Part shown: one piece after another, positions 42,899-51,224 of the stretch
How the letters are laid out: every line of letters starts with the position of its first letter
Position numbering within the stretch: position 1 is the stretch's first letter
Program-made: the position numbers and the translations under genes
The notes under the pieces: generated by a model
What the model saw: only the letters and a program-made list of their open reading frames with translations
What the model was told of the DNA's origin: nothing
Databases searched by the model: none
Assembly: GCA_021736445.1 (NCBI GenBank)
Contig: JAIPGA010000008.1
Coordinates: 1 to 52,104 of the forward strand
Direction of reading: 5' to 3'
Source of the DNA: Synergistales bacterium
Lineage (GTDB): Bacteria > Synergistota > Synergistia > Synergistales > Aminiphilaceae
Length of the DNA stretch: 52,104 bases

Positions 42899-43916
42899 CA
42901 AGTCCGCTCCCTTCGTGAACATATTCCGTCCATTGTAGCAAAAGCTCATGCAGGTCATCGCGGCTCCGCATCGGACCGATTCTGCGACGGAGGTGGACCG
43001 CACCGGGCAGCCCTTTGAACATACCCCCAAGAAAGCGTTTCATCAAGATGATCGCCACCCGTTCGCCCTTTTCGCCCTCAAGCCTCCTGTAGAGACGCTG
43101 CAGCAGCGCCGCCCTCTCCTCTACCGCCGGGTGGCGCACCGGGGCTCCGGTCAACCGGAGGGCAAGCCGCCTGGCGAGGAAGAGATCCCGGACAACGCCC
43201 CGGGCAAGAAGCACGGCGACACAGCCCTCCCGGAGGTGGGCGAAGGCATCCGCTTCGGTAAAGATATCGCCGCTTCCGCTCACCATCCCCGGAAGAGCCC
43301 GGGCGATCCGGCAGACGGCACGGCGGTCGCTGATCCCGCTGTAGTGCTGCGACGCCGTCCGGCCGTGGACGGTGAGATGGGAGGCCCCGTTCGCGATCAG
43401 TCCCTCGCAGAACGCCAGTGTGGAACAGGGGGCATTGTCTCCTGTAAGCCGCAGTTTCACCCATACCGGTACCGGAACGGCTTCCCTGAGCGCACGCACC
43501 ATGGCGAAGGCACGTTCCGGGTCCTTCAGCAGCGCAGCGCCTTCGCCGCGGCGGACCACCTTCCGGACCGGGCAAGCCATGTTGATCTGCACCGCATCGG
43601 GCCGCTCGCCCCATCCAAGCGCCAGCCCTGCCCCGGCCGCCATCGTCTCCGGTTCGGCGGAAAAGAGCTGGAGCACCACAGGGTGTTCGCCCGGTACGGG
43701 CAGCATCTCCCGGGTCTTCCGGTTGCCGTGGGCCAGACCGGCACAGCTCACCATCTCCGTATGGACGAGGCCGACGCCGAGCTCCCGGAAGAAGGCCCGC
43801 ACGGCAGGGAGACTGATCCCGGCCAGTGGAGCCAGCCAGAAGGGGTTGGCCACAGCTACCCCGCCTACCGTTCCGCCCCGCCAGGGAGGCGTTGTCGGGC
43901 AGAGGCCCTCAGTCAT
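42870..43916 (-). CDS. tRNA-dihydrouridine synthase family protein
   Basis: 348 residues, FMN-dependent. It reduces uridines in tRNA D loops. The N-terminal LAPLAGISLPAVRAFFRE is the FMN-binding start. The catalytic Cys is in QINMACPVRKVVRRGEGAALLKDP, HGRTASQHYSG follows, and GSGDIFTEADA is the phosphate-binding part of the barrel. The C-terminal helical domain ends in a variable tail. Which U positions are modified cannot be told. ATG 43916 lies in the last codons of coaX (eight-base overlap). It overlaps lysS at its 3' end. Confidence 0.92.
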   Translation of the reverse strand: MTEGLCPTTPPWRGGTVGGVAVANPFWLAPLAGISLPAVRAFFRELGVGLVHTEMVSCAGLAHGNRKTREMLPVPGEHPVVLQLFSAEPETMAAGAGLALGWGERPDAVQINMACPVRKVVRRGEGAALLKDPERAFAMVRALREAVPVPVWVKLRLTGDNAPCSTLAFCEGLIANGASHLTVHGRTASQHYSGISDRRAVCRIARALPGMVSGSGDIFTEADAFAHLREGCVAVLLARGVVRDLFLARRLALRLTGAPVRHPAVEERAALLQRLYRRLEGEKGERVAIILMKRFLGGMFKGLPGAVHLRRRIGPMRSRDDLHELLLQWTEYVHEGSGLDGCPGREQQ

Positions 43917-44676
43917 TCCGTTCCGCATGTGCATAGATCAGCCGGAGTCCTTCCAGGGTCAACCAGGGATCGGTGTGTTCCACCGTCTCCGTATGGGGCA
44001 CCACCACCTCGGCCTGTCCCCCGGTGGCGACAACCCGCGTCTCTGTCCCCAGCTCCTTCCAGATGCGACGCACCAGCCCGTCGATGAGACCGGCGTACCC
44101 AAAGAGGATCCCCGACTGGATCGACCCCATGGTGTTGGTGCCGATGGTCTTTTCGGGGGTTTCCAGGGCCACCCTGGGCAGCCGTGCGGTCTTGCCGAAG
44201 AGCGCCTCCACACCGACGTTGAGCCCCGGAGCGATGGCGCCGCCGAGATAGGCGCCCTCCGGCGAAAGCACATCCAGCGTAACGGCGGTGCCGAAATCGA
44301 CGATCACCAGCGGCGCACCGTAGCATTCCCTGCCGGCGAAGGCGTTGACCAGTCGATCGGCGCCCACCTCGGCCGGCGAGTCGTAGTGTATCTCCAGGGG
44401 CACATAGGAAGCGTTGACCCGGATCGGCGCAATGCCGAGACAGGCGTAGATCCCGTCCCGCCAGGCCACTTCCAGCGGGGGCACCACACTGGAGATCACC
44501 GCAGCCCCGATCTCCCCGCGGGTGACACCGGCGATCTGCAGGAGGTTGAGCAGATAGACAGACAGCTCGTCGCCTGTCCGCTGCTGCGAGCTGAGCCGCC
44601 AGTGCGCCACCACCTCCCGATCGCGGAAGATGCCAAGCACCGTATGGGTGTTCCCCACATCCAACACAAGTAGCAT
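43909..44676 (-). CDS. coaX: Type III pantothenate kinase
   Basis: 255 residues. It phosphorylates pantothenate in the first step of CoA synthesis. The ASKHA-type signatures are LLVLDVGNTHTVLGIF with the catalytic Asp, GADRLVNAFAGREC, the phosphate loop VIVDFGTAVTLDVL, GGAIAPGLNVGVEALFGKTA, and VVATGGQAEVV near the end. ATG 44676 is preceded by GAGGGACC, with a GTG one codon upstream. It overlaps dus by eight bases. ComEC lies 39 bases upstream. Confidence 0.95.
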   Translation of the reverse strand: MLLVLDVGNTHTVLGIFRDREVVAHWRLSSQQRTGDELSVYLLNLLQIAGVTRGEIGAAVISSVVPPLEVAWRDGIYACLGIAPIRVNASYVPLEIHYDSPAEVGADRLVNAFAGRECYGAPLVIVDFGTAVTLDVLSPEGAYLGGAIAPGLNVGVEALFGKTARLPRVALETPEKTIGTNTMGSIQSGILFGYAGLIDGLVRRIWKELGTETRVVATGGQAEVVVPHTETVEHTDPWLTLEGLRLIYAHAERND

Positions 44677-44715
44677 CACGGTCCCTCCAGTCGGGCCCGC
44701 AGATGGGGCCCTCGG

Positions 44716-46125
44716 TCAGAGTGTCGCCGCTACCGTTGCAGCGAGAAAGGAACCCAGCAGCAGAAGCGCACGGATACCGCCGAGCCGCAGTCTGGCGGCG
44801 AGAAGCAGAGCCAGGGTTGCGGCCGTCACCAGGTGCAGCAGCGTTCCGCACTGGAGTTCCCAGGGGAGCAGCACTGGAAGGGCGGAGGCACCTCCCATCC
44901 AGAAGGCAAAGGCCTGCTCGGCAACCCCGGCGACCGCCGTTCCGCCAGGCAGCCCCAGAAGGGCGGGCACACTGCAGATGACGGCAAGGGGGAGCAGAAG
45001 GGTGTACACCGGCACCGCCACCAGGTTGACCAGAAGCCCCGCCAGGGGCACCGCACCGAAGACGGAGGCGATGGTCCCCGCCGTGGCGGACCAGGCTACC
45101 GGCGACACGAGGAGCGTTTTGCCGTACCGGGGAAGCGGCGTTCCCGCCAGAAGACTCAGCGACAGCGCGGCAAGCATGGAAAGCCGCCACCCCACGCTCC
45201 AGAAGAGAAACGGTTCAACCAGAAGCAGCAACACACCTGCCGCCGCCACGGCATTGGCAACCGTCCAGCCTCTGCCCAGCTGAACCCCAACAAGGAAGAG
45301 CTGCAGCATCACGGCGGCCCGCAGCGCACTGGGGGCTGCACCCGTCAACAGAACATACCCCCAGAGGAGCAGCGAGGTGGCGCCAAGGCCGGCGGCGCTC
45401 CACCCAAAAAGGAGATACCCCAGCAGGGCCACGAGCCCCACATGGAACCCCGAAACGGCAAGCAGATGGACCGTACCCAGCCGGGCGTTGAAGTCGGTCA
45501 GTGCAGGATCGCGTACGCCGAGCAACACCGCCAGGAGGTGCCCCCGGACAAGCGGCGGCAGGACCAGATCGATACGTCGACGCAGCAGGGAACGCCAGCT
45601 GTGCAGCGACAGTGCCCGCTTCCCGGCGGGACGGATCTTCTCCGCATCGATCTCGCCGGCAACCCCTCTGGCCCCCCAGTACCGGCGCGGGGAGAAGCCA
45701 CTCCGTGTCTCCTCAAGGGGACGAATCCTCCCCTCGATGCGGATTCGCTCGCCCTCCGGCACACTCTGCACCGGAAAGACTGTGGTGAGGTAGCGGGTTC
45801 CCTCCAGCGCCACCACCAGGGCGCGGCCCGCCCCCCATTCGCGTTCCTCGACAACGGTACCGACACCCCCCACCCGGGCGGGGAGGGGCCCGGGCGCTTC
45901 GGTCCGCGCCACAAGCAGTACGGCGCCCCCTACAATGAACAGGGCGATCAGTCCCAGTGCGGGCCACCAATCGGGATCGAACCGATCCGTACCGAGCAGG
46001 AGCAGACCAAGGGCGGCAAGGAGCGCCGCAAGGAGTGCGGGAAGAAGGGGGACCCCCTCCCCGGCAAAGGCCAGCGCCAGACAACAGCCGGCGAGAAGGG
46101 GCAGAGCCGGCAGCTCGGTAAGCAT
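44716..46125 (-). CDS. comEC: ComEC/Rec2-type competence membrane channel, without nuclease domain
   Basis: 469 residues with about ten or more hydrophobic segments. The competence-domain motif is TVHLLAVSGFHVGLVALLGYLL, and the polar domain before it has IRIEGRIRPLEETRSGFSPRRY. The family forms the inner-membrane channel for DNA uptake. Many ComEC proteins carry a C-terminal metallo-beta-lactamase domain; here the protein stops after the last membrane helices, so that part is absent or encoded elsewhere. The ATG is two bases after the comEA stop. Confidence 0.9.
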   Translation of the reverse strand: MLTELPALPLLAGCCLALAFAGEGVPLLPALLAALLAALGLLLLGTDRFDPDWWPALGLIALFIVGGAVLLVARTEAPGPLPARVGGVGTVVEEREWGAGRALVVALEGTRYLTTVFPVQSVPEGERIRIEGRIRPLEETRSGFSPRRYWGARGVAGEIDAEKIRPAGKRALSLHSWRSLLRRRIDLVLPPLVRGHLLAVLLGVRDPALTDFNARLGTVHLLAVSGFHVGLVALLGYLLFGWSAAGLGATSLLLWGYVLLTGAAPSALRAAVMLQLFLVGVQLGRGWTVANAVAAAGVLLLLVEPFLFWSVGWRLSMLAALSLSLLAGTPLPRYGKTLLVSPVAWSATAGTIASVFGAVPLAGLLVNLVAVPVYTLLLPLAVICSVPALLGLPGGTAVAGVAEQAFAFWMGGASALPVLLPWELQCGTLLHLVTAATLALLLAARLRLGGIRALLLLGSFLAATVAATL

Positions 46126-46127
46126 GT

Positions 46128-46784
46128 CTACCGCCCGAACGAGACAAGGGGAGCGATGCTTTCCATCTTCTTGGGGCCTATGCCGCGCACCCTGAGCAGA
46201 TCCTCCGGAGCCGCAAAGGGGCCGTTCTGTTCCCGTTCCTCGATGAGCGCCGCCGCCGTGACCGGTCCGATACCCGGCAGGGTCTCCAGCGCCTTCTGTC
46301 CCGCGGTGTTCACCGGTACGAGGCCACCCCCGTCCTCCTGTCCCTGGAGGGTTCCGCCGGTCACTGTCTCCGTCCCGGCACCTCCCGGCTCAGGGGGAGC
46401 GGCTTCACCCTCTCTGGGCACATGCACATGGACACCGTCGGCCAGCTCCGCCGCCATGTTGATGGCCTCCGCATCGGCCTCTGCGGCGAAGCCTCCGGCC
46501 CGGGCCACGAGCTGGTAGATCCTGGACCCGGATTCCAGATGGTAGACCCCCGGATTCTCCACACCGCCGGTCACATAGACCACCCACTCCGAGGGTTCCC
46601 GGCTGGGTTCCGGCACGCCTCCCGCTCCGGTTTCCTCCTCCTGATAGTGCAACGCCGGTCCGGCCAGTGACCGTTCGGCCTCGTCCTCCTGCCAGGCGCC
46701 GCTGAAGTAGCCCAGCATTCCCCAGGCGGCAAGGAAGCAGGCGACCCCCGCCACGATAAACAGTATTCCCCGCACCCTGGACAT
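46128..46784 (-). CDS. comEA: ComEA-type competence DNA-binding protein
   Basis: 218 residues. One N-terminal membrane anchor (ILFIVAGVACFLAAWGMLGYF). An SLBB domain (VYVTGGVENPGVYHLES...INMAAELADGVHVHVP) is joined by a Gly/Glu-rich linker to a helix-hairpin-helix domain (VNTAGQKALETLPGIGPVTAAALIEE and LLRVRGIGPKKME) that binds DNA without sequence preference. The start at 46784 follows GGGGGTGGCGGACGGA; ATG 46874 would reach into miaB and is less likely. comEC follows at once, so both make one uptake unit. Confidence 0.9.
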   Translation of the reverse strand: MSRVRGILFIVAGVACFLAAWGMLGYFSGAWQEDEAERSLAGPALHYQEEETGAGGVPEPSREPSEWVVYVTGGVENPGVYHLESGSRIYQLVARAGGFAAEADAEAINMAAELADGVHVHVPREGEAAPPEPGGAGTETVTGGTLQGQEDGGGLVPVNTAGQKALETLPGIGPVTAAALIEEREQNGPFAAPEDLLRVRGIGPKKMESIAPLVSFGR

Positions 46785-46819
46785 TCCGTCCGCCACCCCC
46801 TCTGTCACAGGACTCGCCG

Positions 46820-48163
46820 CTATGTCGCCGGCGGCCCGTCGCTCCGGTCCGCCAGGCGACCATGGAGGCACCACTGTTCTCCGCGTTCAATACGCACCCT
46901 CTCGATCCGCCCCAGCAGCTCCGCTCCTCCCGGGACAAGGACCACCTTGTCCGTAGGCGTCCTGCCCTGGATGAGGCCCTCTCCTTTCGGGGCGTACCCG
47001 TCGAAGAGCACCCTTTCCTCAACCCCCTCGTACCCCTTGCTGATGGAAAGGGCGATCTCCCGTTCCAGATGCTGGGCCTCGATCATCCTGGCCTTCTTGA
47101 CCTCCTCCGGAACGGTCTCCTCCAGTTCCGCCGCTTTGGTTCCCGGACGGGGGGAGAACGCCGCCGTGTGCACCAGATCAAAGCGGGAGCGCTCCAGCAC
47201 CGCCATGGAGGCCCGGAAATCCTCCTCCGTCTCCCCGGGAAAGCCCACAATGAGATCGCTGGTGAGCCCGAGCTCCGGCAGGGCTTCCCGAAGCATCTCC
47301 ACCACCTGTCCATACTGCGCAACGGTATAGCCGCGGCGCATGCGCCGGAGGATCCGGTCGCTCCCCGACTGGACAGGCAGATTGAGTGCCGGGCAGACCA
47401 CCGGTTCCTCAGCCATGACCGCCACCACATCGGCGTTCATGTCCTTGGGATGATTGGTGGCGAAACGGAGCCGACGGAGTCCGGGGGTTCGGGCTGCATC
47501 GCGGAGCAGCCGGGCAAAGCGGTAGCCATCCTCCCGGTCCTCGCCGTAGCTGTTGACATTCTGTCCCACCAGGGTGATCTCCCGCACCCCGTCACCTGTG
47601 AGCTCTTCCATTTCGGCGAGGATCGCCCCGGGTTCGCGGGACTGGAAACGGCCCCGCACATAGGGGACGATACAGTAGCTGCAGAAGTTGTCGCAACCGT
47701 GGGCGATGGTGACATAGGCTTTGTAGGGGTTGCCCCTGGAGAGCGGAGGCGTGTGGAGGTCATCGAGGGCCCGTGGGTCGCCATCCAGATGATTCTCCCG
47801 TCCGCTGCCGTGGACACAGCGCTCCAGAGCCCCCGGCAGGGCAGCGAGATGTCTGGGACCGGCGACAATCCGCACCCAGGGATAGCGCTGCATGAGCTCC
47901 CCGCCCACCCGCTGGGCCATACAGCCCACAACGGCGGTTACCGGCCGACCGTCCCTGCTCCACCGTCCCTTGAGACGGCCAAGCTCGCTCCAGACCTTCT
48001 GTTCCGCCTTCTCGCGGATGCTGCAGGTGACATAGATCAGTGCATCTGCCGTCCCGGGGTCCGCTTCGCGCCACCCCGCACGGAAGAGGGTGGTACGCAA
48101 ACGGTCGGCGTCGTAGACATTCATCTGGCAGCCGAATACCCGCAGCGCAAAGCGTGCTTCCAT
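46820..48163 (-). CDS. miaB: tRNA-2-methylthio-N6-dimethylallyladenosine synthase MiaB
   Basis: 447 residues. Radical-SAM methylthiotransferase acting at A37 of tRNA. The N-terminal auxiliary cluster uses Cys in RVFGCQMN, VTCSIREKA and VVGCMAQR; the radical-SAM cluster is CDNFCSYCIVPYVRG. The C-terminal TRAM domain includes VLFDGYAPKGEGLIQGRT. ATG 48163 is nine bases after GGGAG; a longer frame from 48202 lacks support. It is the first gene of the ten-gene run to gatB. A TACAAT box lies close before the start but no good -35. Confidence 0.95.
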   Translation of the reverse strand: MEARFALRVFGCQMNVYDADRLRTTLFRAGWREADPGTADALIYVTCSIREKAEQKVWSELGRLKGRWSRDGRPVTAVVGCMAQRVGGELMQRYPWVRIVAGPRHLAALPGALERCVHGSGRENHLDGDPRALDDLHTPPLSRGNPYKAYVTIAHGCDNFCSYCIVPYVRGRFQSREPGAILAEMEELTGDGVREITLVGQNVNSYGEDREDGYRFARLLRDAARTPGLRRLRFATNHPKDMNADVVAVMAEEPVVCPALNLPVQSGSDRILRRMRRGYTVAQYGQVVEMLREALPELGLTSDLIVGFPGETEEDFRASMAVLERSRFDLVHTAAFSPRPGTKAAELEETVPEEVKKARMIEAQHLEREIALSISKGYEGVEERVLFDGYAPKGEGLIQGRTPTDKVVLVPGGAELLGRIERVRIERGEQWCLHGRLADRSDGPPAT

Positions 48164-48291
48164 CAAACCAGCTCCCTGTGTTCCGGATTGGAATTGTATC
48201 ATGATTTCACGAAGCCCTCTCTCCGGAGCGGAGGAGGGGTTCCTCTATGCTATAGTAGGCCAAGCTTCCTGCGAATGGAGGGGTCGTCCCC

Positions 48292-48816
48292 GTGAAACAG
48301 CTTCTTCCGGTCTTGCTGTTCCTGTCTCTCTGTGTCCTCCCCGCTACGGCGGAAGGGATCTCCTTCCCGCAACAGGTGGGAACCTTCACGATGGATGAGG
48401 GCGGCACACAGACACTGCAAACCACCAAGGGTTCCGTCGGCAGCTGGCAGTGGGCCTCCTACAGCGAACACCCCGGCCTGCATATCCATGTAGAGCTCCT
48501 CTGCGGCTCCGGCCCGGGATCCTGGGATATGCCGATCTTTCCCGGCGTGAAAAGCGACGGCCCCATCGGTTCAGGATGGACAGCCGAGCGCATCGCTCTG
48601 GCAGATCGTCCCGGCGTCTACCAGCACCATCCGTCCCTCGGCGGCAGTATCACCCTCAGCCTTCCCGAAGCGTGCACACTCCAGGTGGAGAGCCCCGGGG
48701 CGACGAAGGCGCAACTGATCCGATGGACAGAAGCCTGGCTCCGGGAGAGCGCTCCCGGCGGCGAGAACAAAAAAACAGCGGGACCAGAGGCCCCGCCGGA
48801 AGATCGTTCAATGTAG
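48292..48816 (+). CDS. Secreted hypothetical protein
   Basis: 174 residues from a GTG start ten bases after GGAGGGG. A clear signal peptide, MKQLLPVLLFLSLCVLPATA, ends in an AxA-like cleavage site. The mature part (about 150 residues) is rich in Gly, Ser, Trp and beta-strand-like stretches (TFTMDEGGTQTLQTT, GLHIHVELLC, GSITLSLPEACTL), and has two cysteines that may form a disulfide. Family not recognised. It is probably periplasmic. Its last ~16 codons overlap the terminator of the converging rubredoxin gene. Confidence 0.8.
   Translation: MKQLLPVLLFLSLCVLPATAEGISFPQQVGTFTMDEGGTQTLQTTKGSVGSWQWASYSEHPGLHIHVELLCGSGPGSWDMPIFPGVKSDGPIGSGWTAERIALADRPGVYQHHPSLGGSITLSLPEACTLQVESPGATKAQLIRWTEAWLRESAPGGENKKTAGPEAPPEDRSM
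48768..48797 (-). terminator. Terminator of the rubredoxin gene
   Basis: Minus strand GCGGG and CCCGC around a nine-base loop, followed by TGTTTTTTT. It lies within the 3' end of the plus-strand secreted-protein gene. Confidence 0.65.
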
Positions 48817-48827
48817 GCAAACGCCCC

Positions 48828-48989
48828 TTACTCGGCCGGCTCGAACATGTCCTTCGCCACGCCGCAGACAGGGCATACCCAGTCGTCAGGAATGTCCTCA
48901 AAGGCCGTGCCCGGCGCGACACCGGAATCAGGGTCCCCGTTTGCAGGATCATAGACATAACCGCAGACAGTGCAGACGTATTTCTTCAC
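48828..48989 (-). CDS. Rubredoxin
   Basis: 53 residues. Two CxxC pairs bind one iron: VCTVCGYVY near the N-terminus and VCPVCGVAK near the C-terminus. The middle [26 protein letters not shown] is the highly conserved rubredoxin core. It carries single electrons in anaerobes, often to oxygen- or peroxide-reducing enzymes. The start is GTG 48989, eight bases after AGGAGG. It has a consensus promoter 85 bases upstream and a terminator of its own, so it is a single-gene unit. The gene is short enough to be missed by length cut-offs. Confidence 0.96.
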   Translation of the reverse strand: MKKYVCTVCGYVYDPANGDPDSGVAPGTAFEDIPDDWVCPVCGVAKDMFEPAE

Positions 48990-49075
48990 GATGAAAACCT
49001 CCTCTCAAGACTTGAACGCCACCTCACAGAGCGCTGCCATATGCCCTGTGTCCCGGCAAACCTGTTATCAGCTTC

Positions 49076-49104
49076 ATTATAGATGCACAGCCCAAAAAAC
49101 TCAA
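49076..49104 (-). promoter_or_regulatory. Promoter of the rubredoxin gene
   Basis: Minus strand TTGAGT (49099-49104), 17-base spacer, TATAAT (49076-49081). Confidence 0.7.
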
Positions 49105-49125
49105 TCAGCGTGAAAGGGGATTGCC

Positions 49126-50100
49126 ATGCTACTTGTCACCGGCGGAGCCGGATACGTAGGAAGTCATATCGTCCTCGCTCTCCAGGAACACGGCCGGGAG
49201 GTACTCATCGCCGACGACTTCTCCACAGGCCATCGGGATCTCGCCCTAGCCGACACGGAGGAGGCGGACATCCGCGACACCGCAGCCATGGCGGCCGTGA
49301 TGGAACGGTACGGCGTGGATACGGTCATCCACTGCGCCGCCCGGAGCCAGGTCGGCGAGTCCATGCGCGATCCGGAGCTTTACTATCACGTTAATGTGGC
49401 CGGAACGCTCTCGCTTCTTCGGGCCATGCGGCAGAGCGGGGTACGACGCTTCGTGCTCTCCTCCACCGCCGCTGTCTACGGGACACCGGAAACGCTCCCC
49501 ATCACAGAGGATATCCCCCGCCATCCCGAGAATGTCTACGGTGAAACCAAGCACTTCATCGAAAGCATGCTGCACCGCTACGCACAGGCCTATGGTCTCC
49601 AGAGCATCGCCCTCCGCTACTTCAACGCCGCCGGCGCGGACCCCGAGGCGCGCACAGGCGAGCACCACGTACCGGAAAGCCATCTCATCCCTCTGGTACT
49701 CGACGCAGCCATGGGACGGAGAGAATCGATCACCGTCTTCGGCGACGACTACCCCACCCGAGACGGTACCTGCATCCGCGACTACATCCACGTCACCGAC
49801 CTCGCCGACGCCCATGTCGCCGCCGTCACCCGACTCCAACAGCTGGACACACCGGGGTTCGGCGCCTTCAACCTGGGGAGCGGCAACGGGTACACCGTAC
49901 AGGAGATCATCACCGCTGCGGAATCCGTCACGCAATGCGCCGTCCCCGTCCACAGGGGCCCCCGCCGGGCGGGAGATCCCCCTTCGCTCATCGCCTCACG
50001 TCACGCGGCAGAACGGGAGCTCCGGTGGGAACCCCGCCGCGACACCCTGGAGGACATCATCGGGAGCGCCTGGCGGTGGCACCGGAAGCGCTTCGGATAG
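49126..50100 (+). CDS. galE: UDP-glucose 4-epimerase
   Basis: 324 residues. Interconverts UDP-glucose and UDP-galactose for surface sugars. NAD-binding GGAGYVGSH is at the start; SSTAAVYG carries the catalytic Ser/Thr and YGETKHFIE the Tyr-x-x-x-Lys pair. Later blocks are ALRYFNAAGADPEARTGEHH and DGTCIRDYIHVTDLADAH. ATG 49126 is nine bases after AAAGGGG. A close relative acting on N-acetyl sugars cannot be excluded. It diverges from rubredoxin and converges on the peptidase gene, ending 11 bases short of it. Confidence 0.93.
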   Translation: MLLVTGGAGYVGSHIVLALQEHGREVLIADDFSTGHRDLALADTEEADIRDTAAMAAVMERYGVDTVIHCAARSQVGESMRDPELYYHVNVAGTLSLLRAMRQSGVRRFVLSSTAAVYGTPETLPITEDIPRHPENVYGETKHFIESMLHRYAQAYGLQSIALRYFNAAGADPEARTGEHHVPESHLIPLVLDAAMGRRESITVFGDDYPTRDGTCIRDYIHVTDLADAHVAAVTRLQQLDTPGFGAFNLGSGNGYTVQEIITAAESVTQCAVPVHRGPRRAGDPPSLIASRHAAERELRWEPRRDTLEDIIGSAWRWHRKRFG

Positions 50101-50111
50101 CGCTCCCACGC

Positions 50112-51221
50112 TCACACCACAAAGAGCTCCCTGGGGATGCTCGACGAGAGCACCGCACAGCCCTGGTCGGTGACCACGCAGTCGTCTTCGAGGCGCAGAC
50201 CGCCTCTTCCCTCCACGTAGATCCCCGGCTCCACGGTAACAACGTCATTGCAGCGGAGCGCACCCAGAGCCGCCCTGGAGAGCCGGGGGCCTTCGTGCAG
50301 TTCCAGCCCCAGGCCGTGGCCGAGACCGTGGGGGAAACACGGGCCGTACCCCGCCTCGTCCAGGAAGGTGCGGGCCGCCTGGTCCACATCGCTGCCCTTT
50401 CTCCCGGCGGCGATGGCATCCATGCCCCGCTGCTGGGCCTCCCTGAGGAGACCGTGGATCTCTTCAGCCCAGGGATCGATGCGACCGAGACAGAAGTTTC
50501 TGGTGATATCGCTGACGTAGCCCTTGTAGCGCGCCCCGAAATCGACAGTGACGCACTCGCCTTCCCGTAACGACCGTTCGGTGGGTGCTCCATGGGGGAG
50601 GGCACCCCTCGGGCCCGAGGCGACGATAAAGGAGGGGCCGCCCCAGCCACCTTCGGCTCCGGCAAGCACGATGTTGTACTCCAGCAACGCCGCGAAGTGG
50701 CGCTCGGTCATCCCCGGCCGGGCGTCCTCAAGCGTGGCGGCCAGGGCCTCGCCGGCGATCCGTCCCGCTTCCCGGAGCAGCTCAAGCTCCATGGGATCCT
50801 TGCGGCGACGCAGCTCCAGCACCACATCCGAGGCATCGACCCATTCGACCCCTTCCCCGGGGAGCTGAGCAAAGTCGGCACAGGTCAGCCGCTCCGCTTC
50901 GTATCCGATACGCTGGAGGCTCTTCCGCCGAAGCAGCTCCCCCTGCACCACCGCCAGAAGCCTCCTGTTGCCCTGATCCACCACGGTACAGGGGGACTGC
51001 TCCTTGGCCTGCGCGAGATAGCGGCCATCCGTAATCAGCAGGGCCTCCTCGCCGGTGACCACCAGAGCCGAGCTGCTCCCGCGGAACCCGCTGAGATAGT
51101 AGACACTCTCCCAGTTCGCCCCTTCCCTGACGAGCAGGAACAAGGCATCCAGCCCGCGTGTCACCAATGCCTTTCGTGCCGCTGCAATCCGTTCCTCGAT
51201 CGGTCCGTCCACCATCGTCAT
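50112..51221 (-). CDS. M24-family Xaa-Pro aminopeptidase or dipeptidase
   Basis: 369 residues. The N-terminal creatinase-like domain includes VYYLSGFRGSSSALVV. The C-terminal pita-bread domain has the five metal ligands: Asp in VTVDFGARYKGY and SDITRNF, His in FPHGLGHGLGLELHEGP, Glu in VVTVEPGIYVEGRGGLRLED (both). Family members cleave N-terminal bonds before proline, consistent with peptide use. ATG 51221 is seven bases after AAAGGA. It overlaps the region just past the AIR-synthase-like gene's stop, so both form one minus-strand unit. The PepP/PepQ choice is open. Confidence 0.92.
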   Translation of the reverse strand: MTMVDGPIEERIAAARKALVTRGLDALFLLVREGANWESVYYLSGFRGSSSALVVTGEEALLITDGRYLAQAKEQSPCTVVDQGNRRLLAVVQGELLRRKSLQRIGYEAERLTCADFAQLPGEGVEWVDASDVVLELRRRKDPMELELLREAGRIAGEALAATLEDARPGMTERHFAALLEYNIVLAGAEGGWGGPSFIVASGPRGALPHGAPTERSLREGECVTVDFGARYKGYVSDITRNFCLGRIDPWAEEIHGLLREAQQRGMDAIAAGRKGSDVDQAARTFLDEAGYGPCFPHGLGHGLGLELHEGPRLSRAALGALRCNDVVTVEPGIYVEGRGGLRLEDDCVVTDQGCAVLSSSIPRELFVV

Positions 51222-51224
51222 CAC

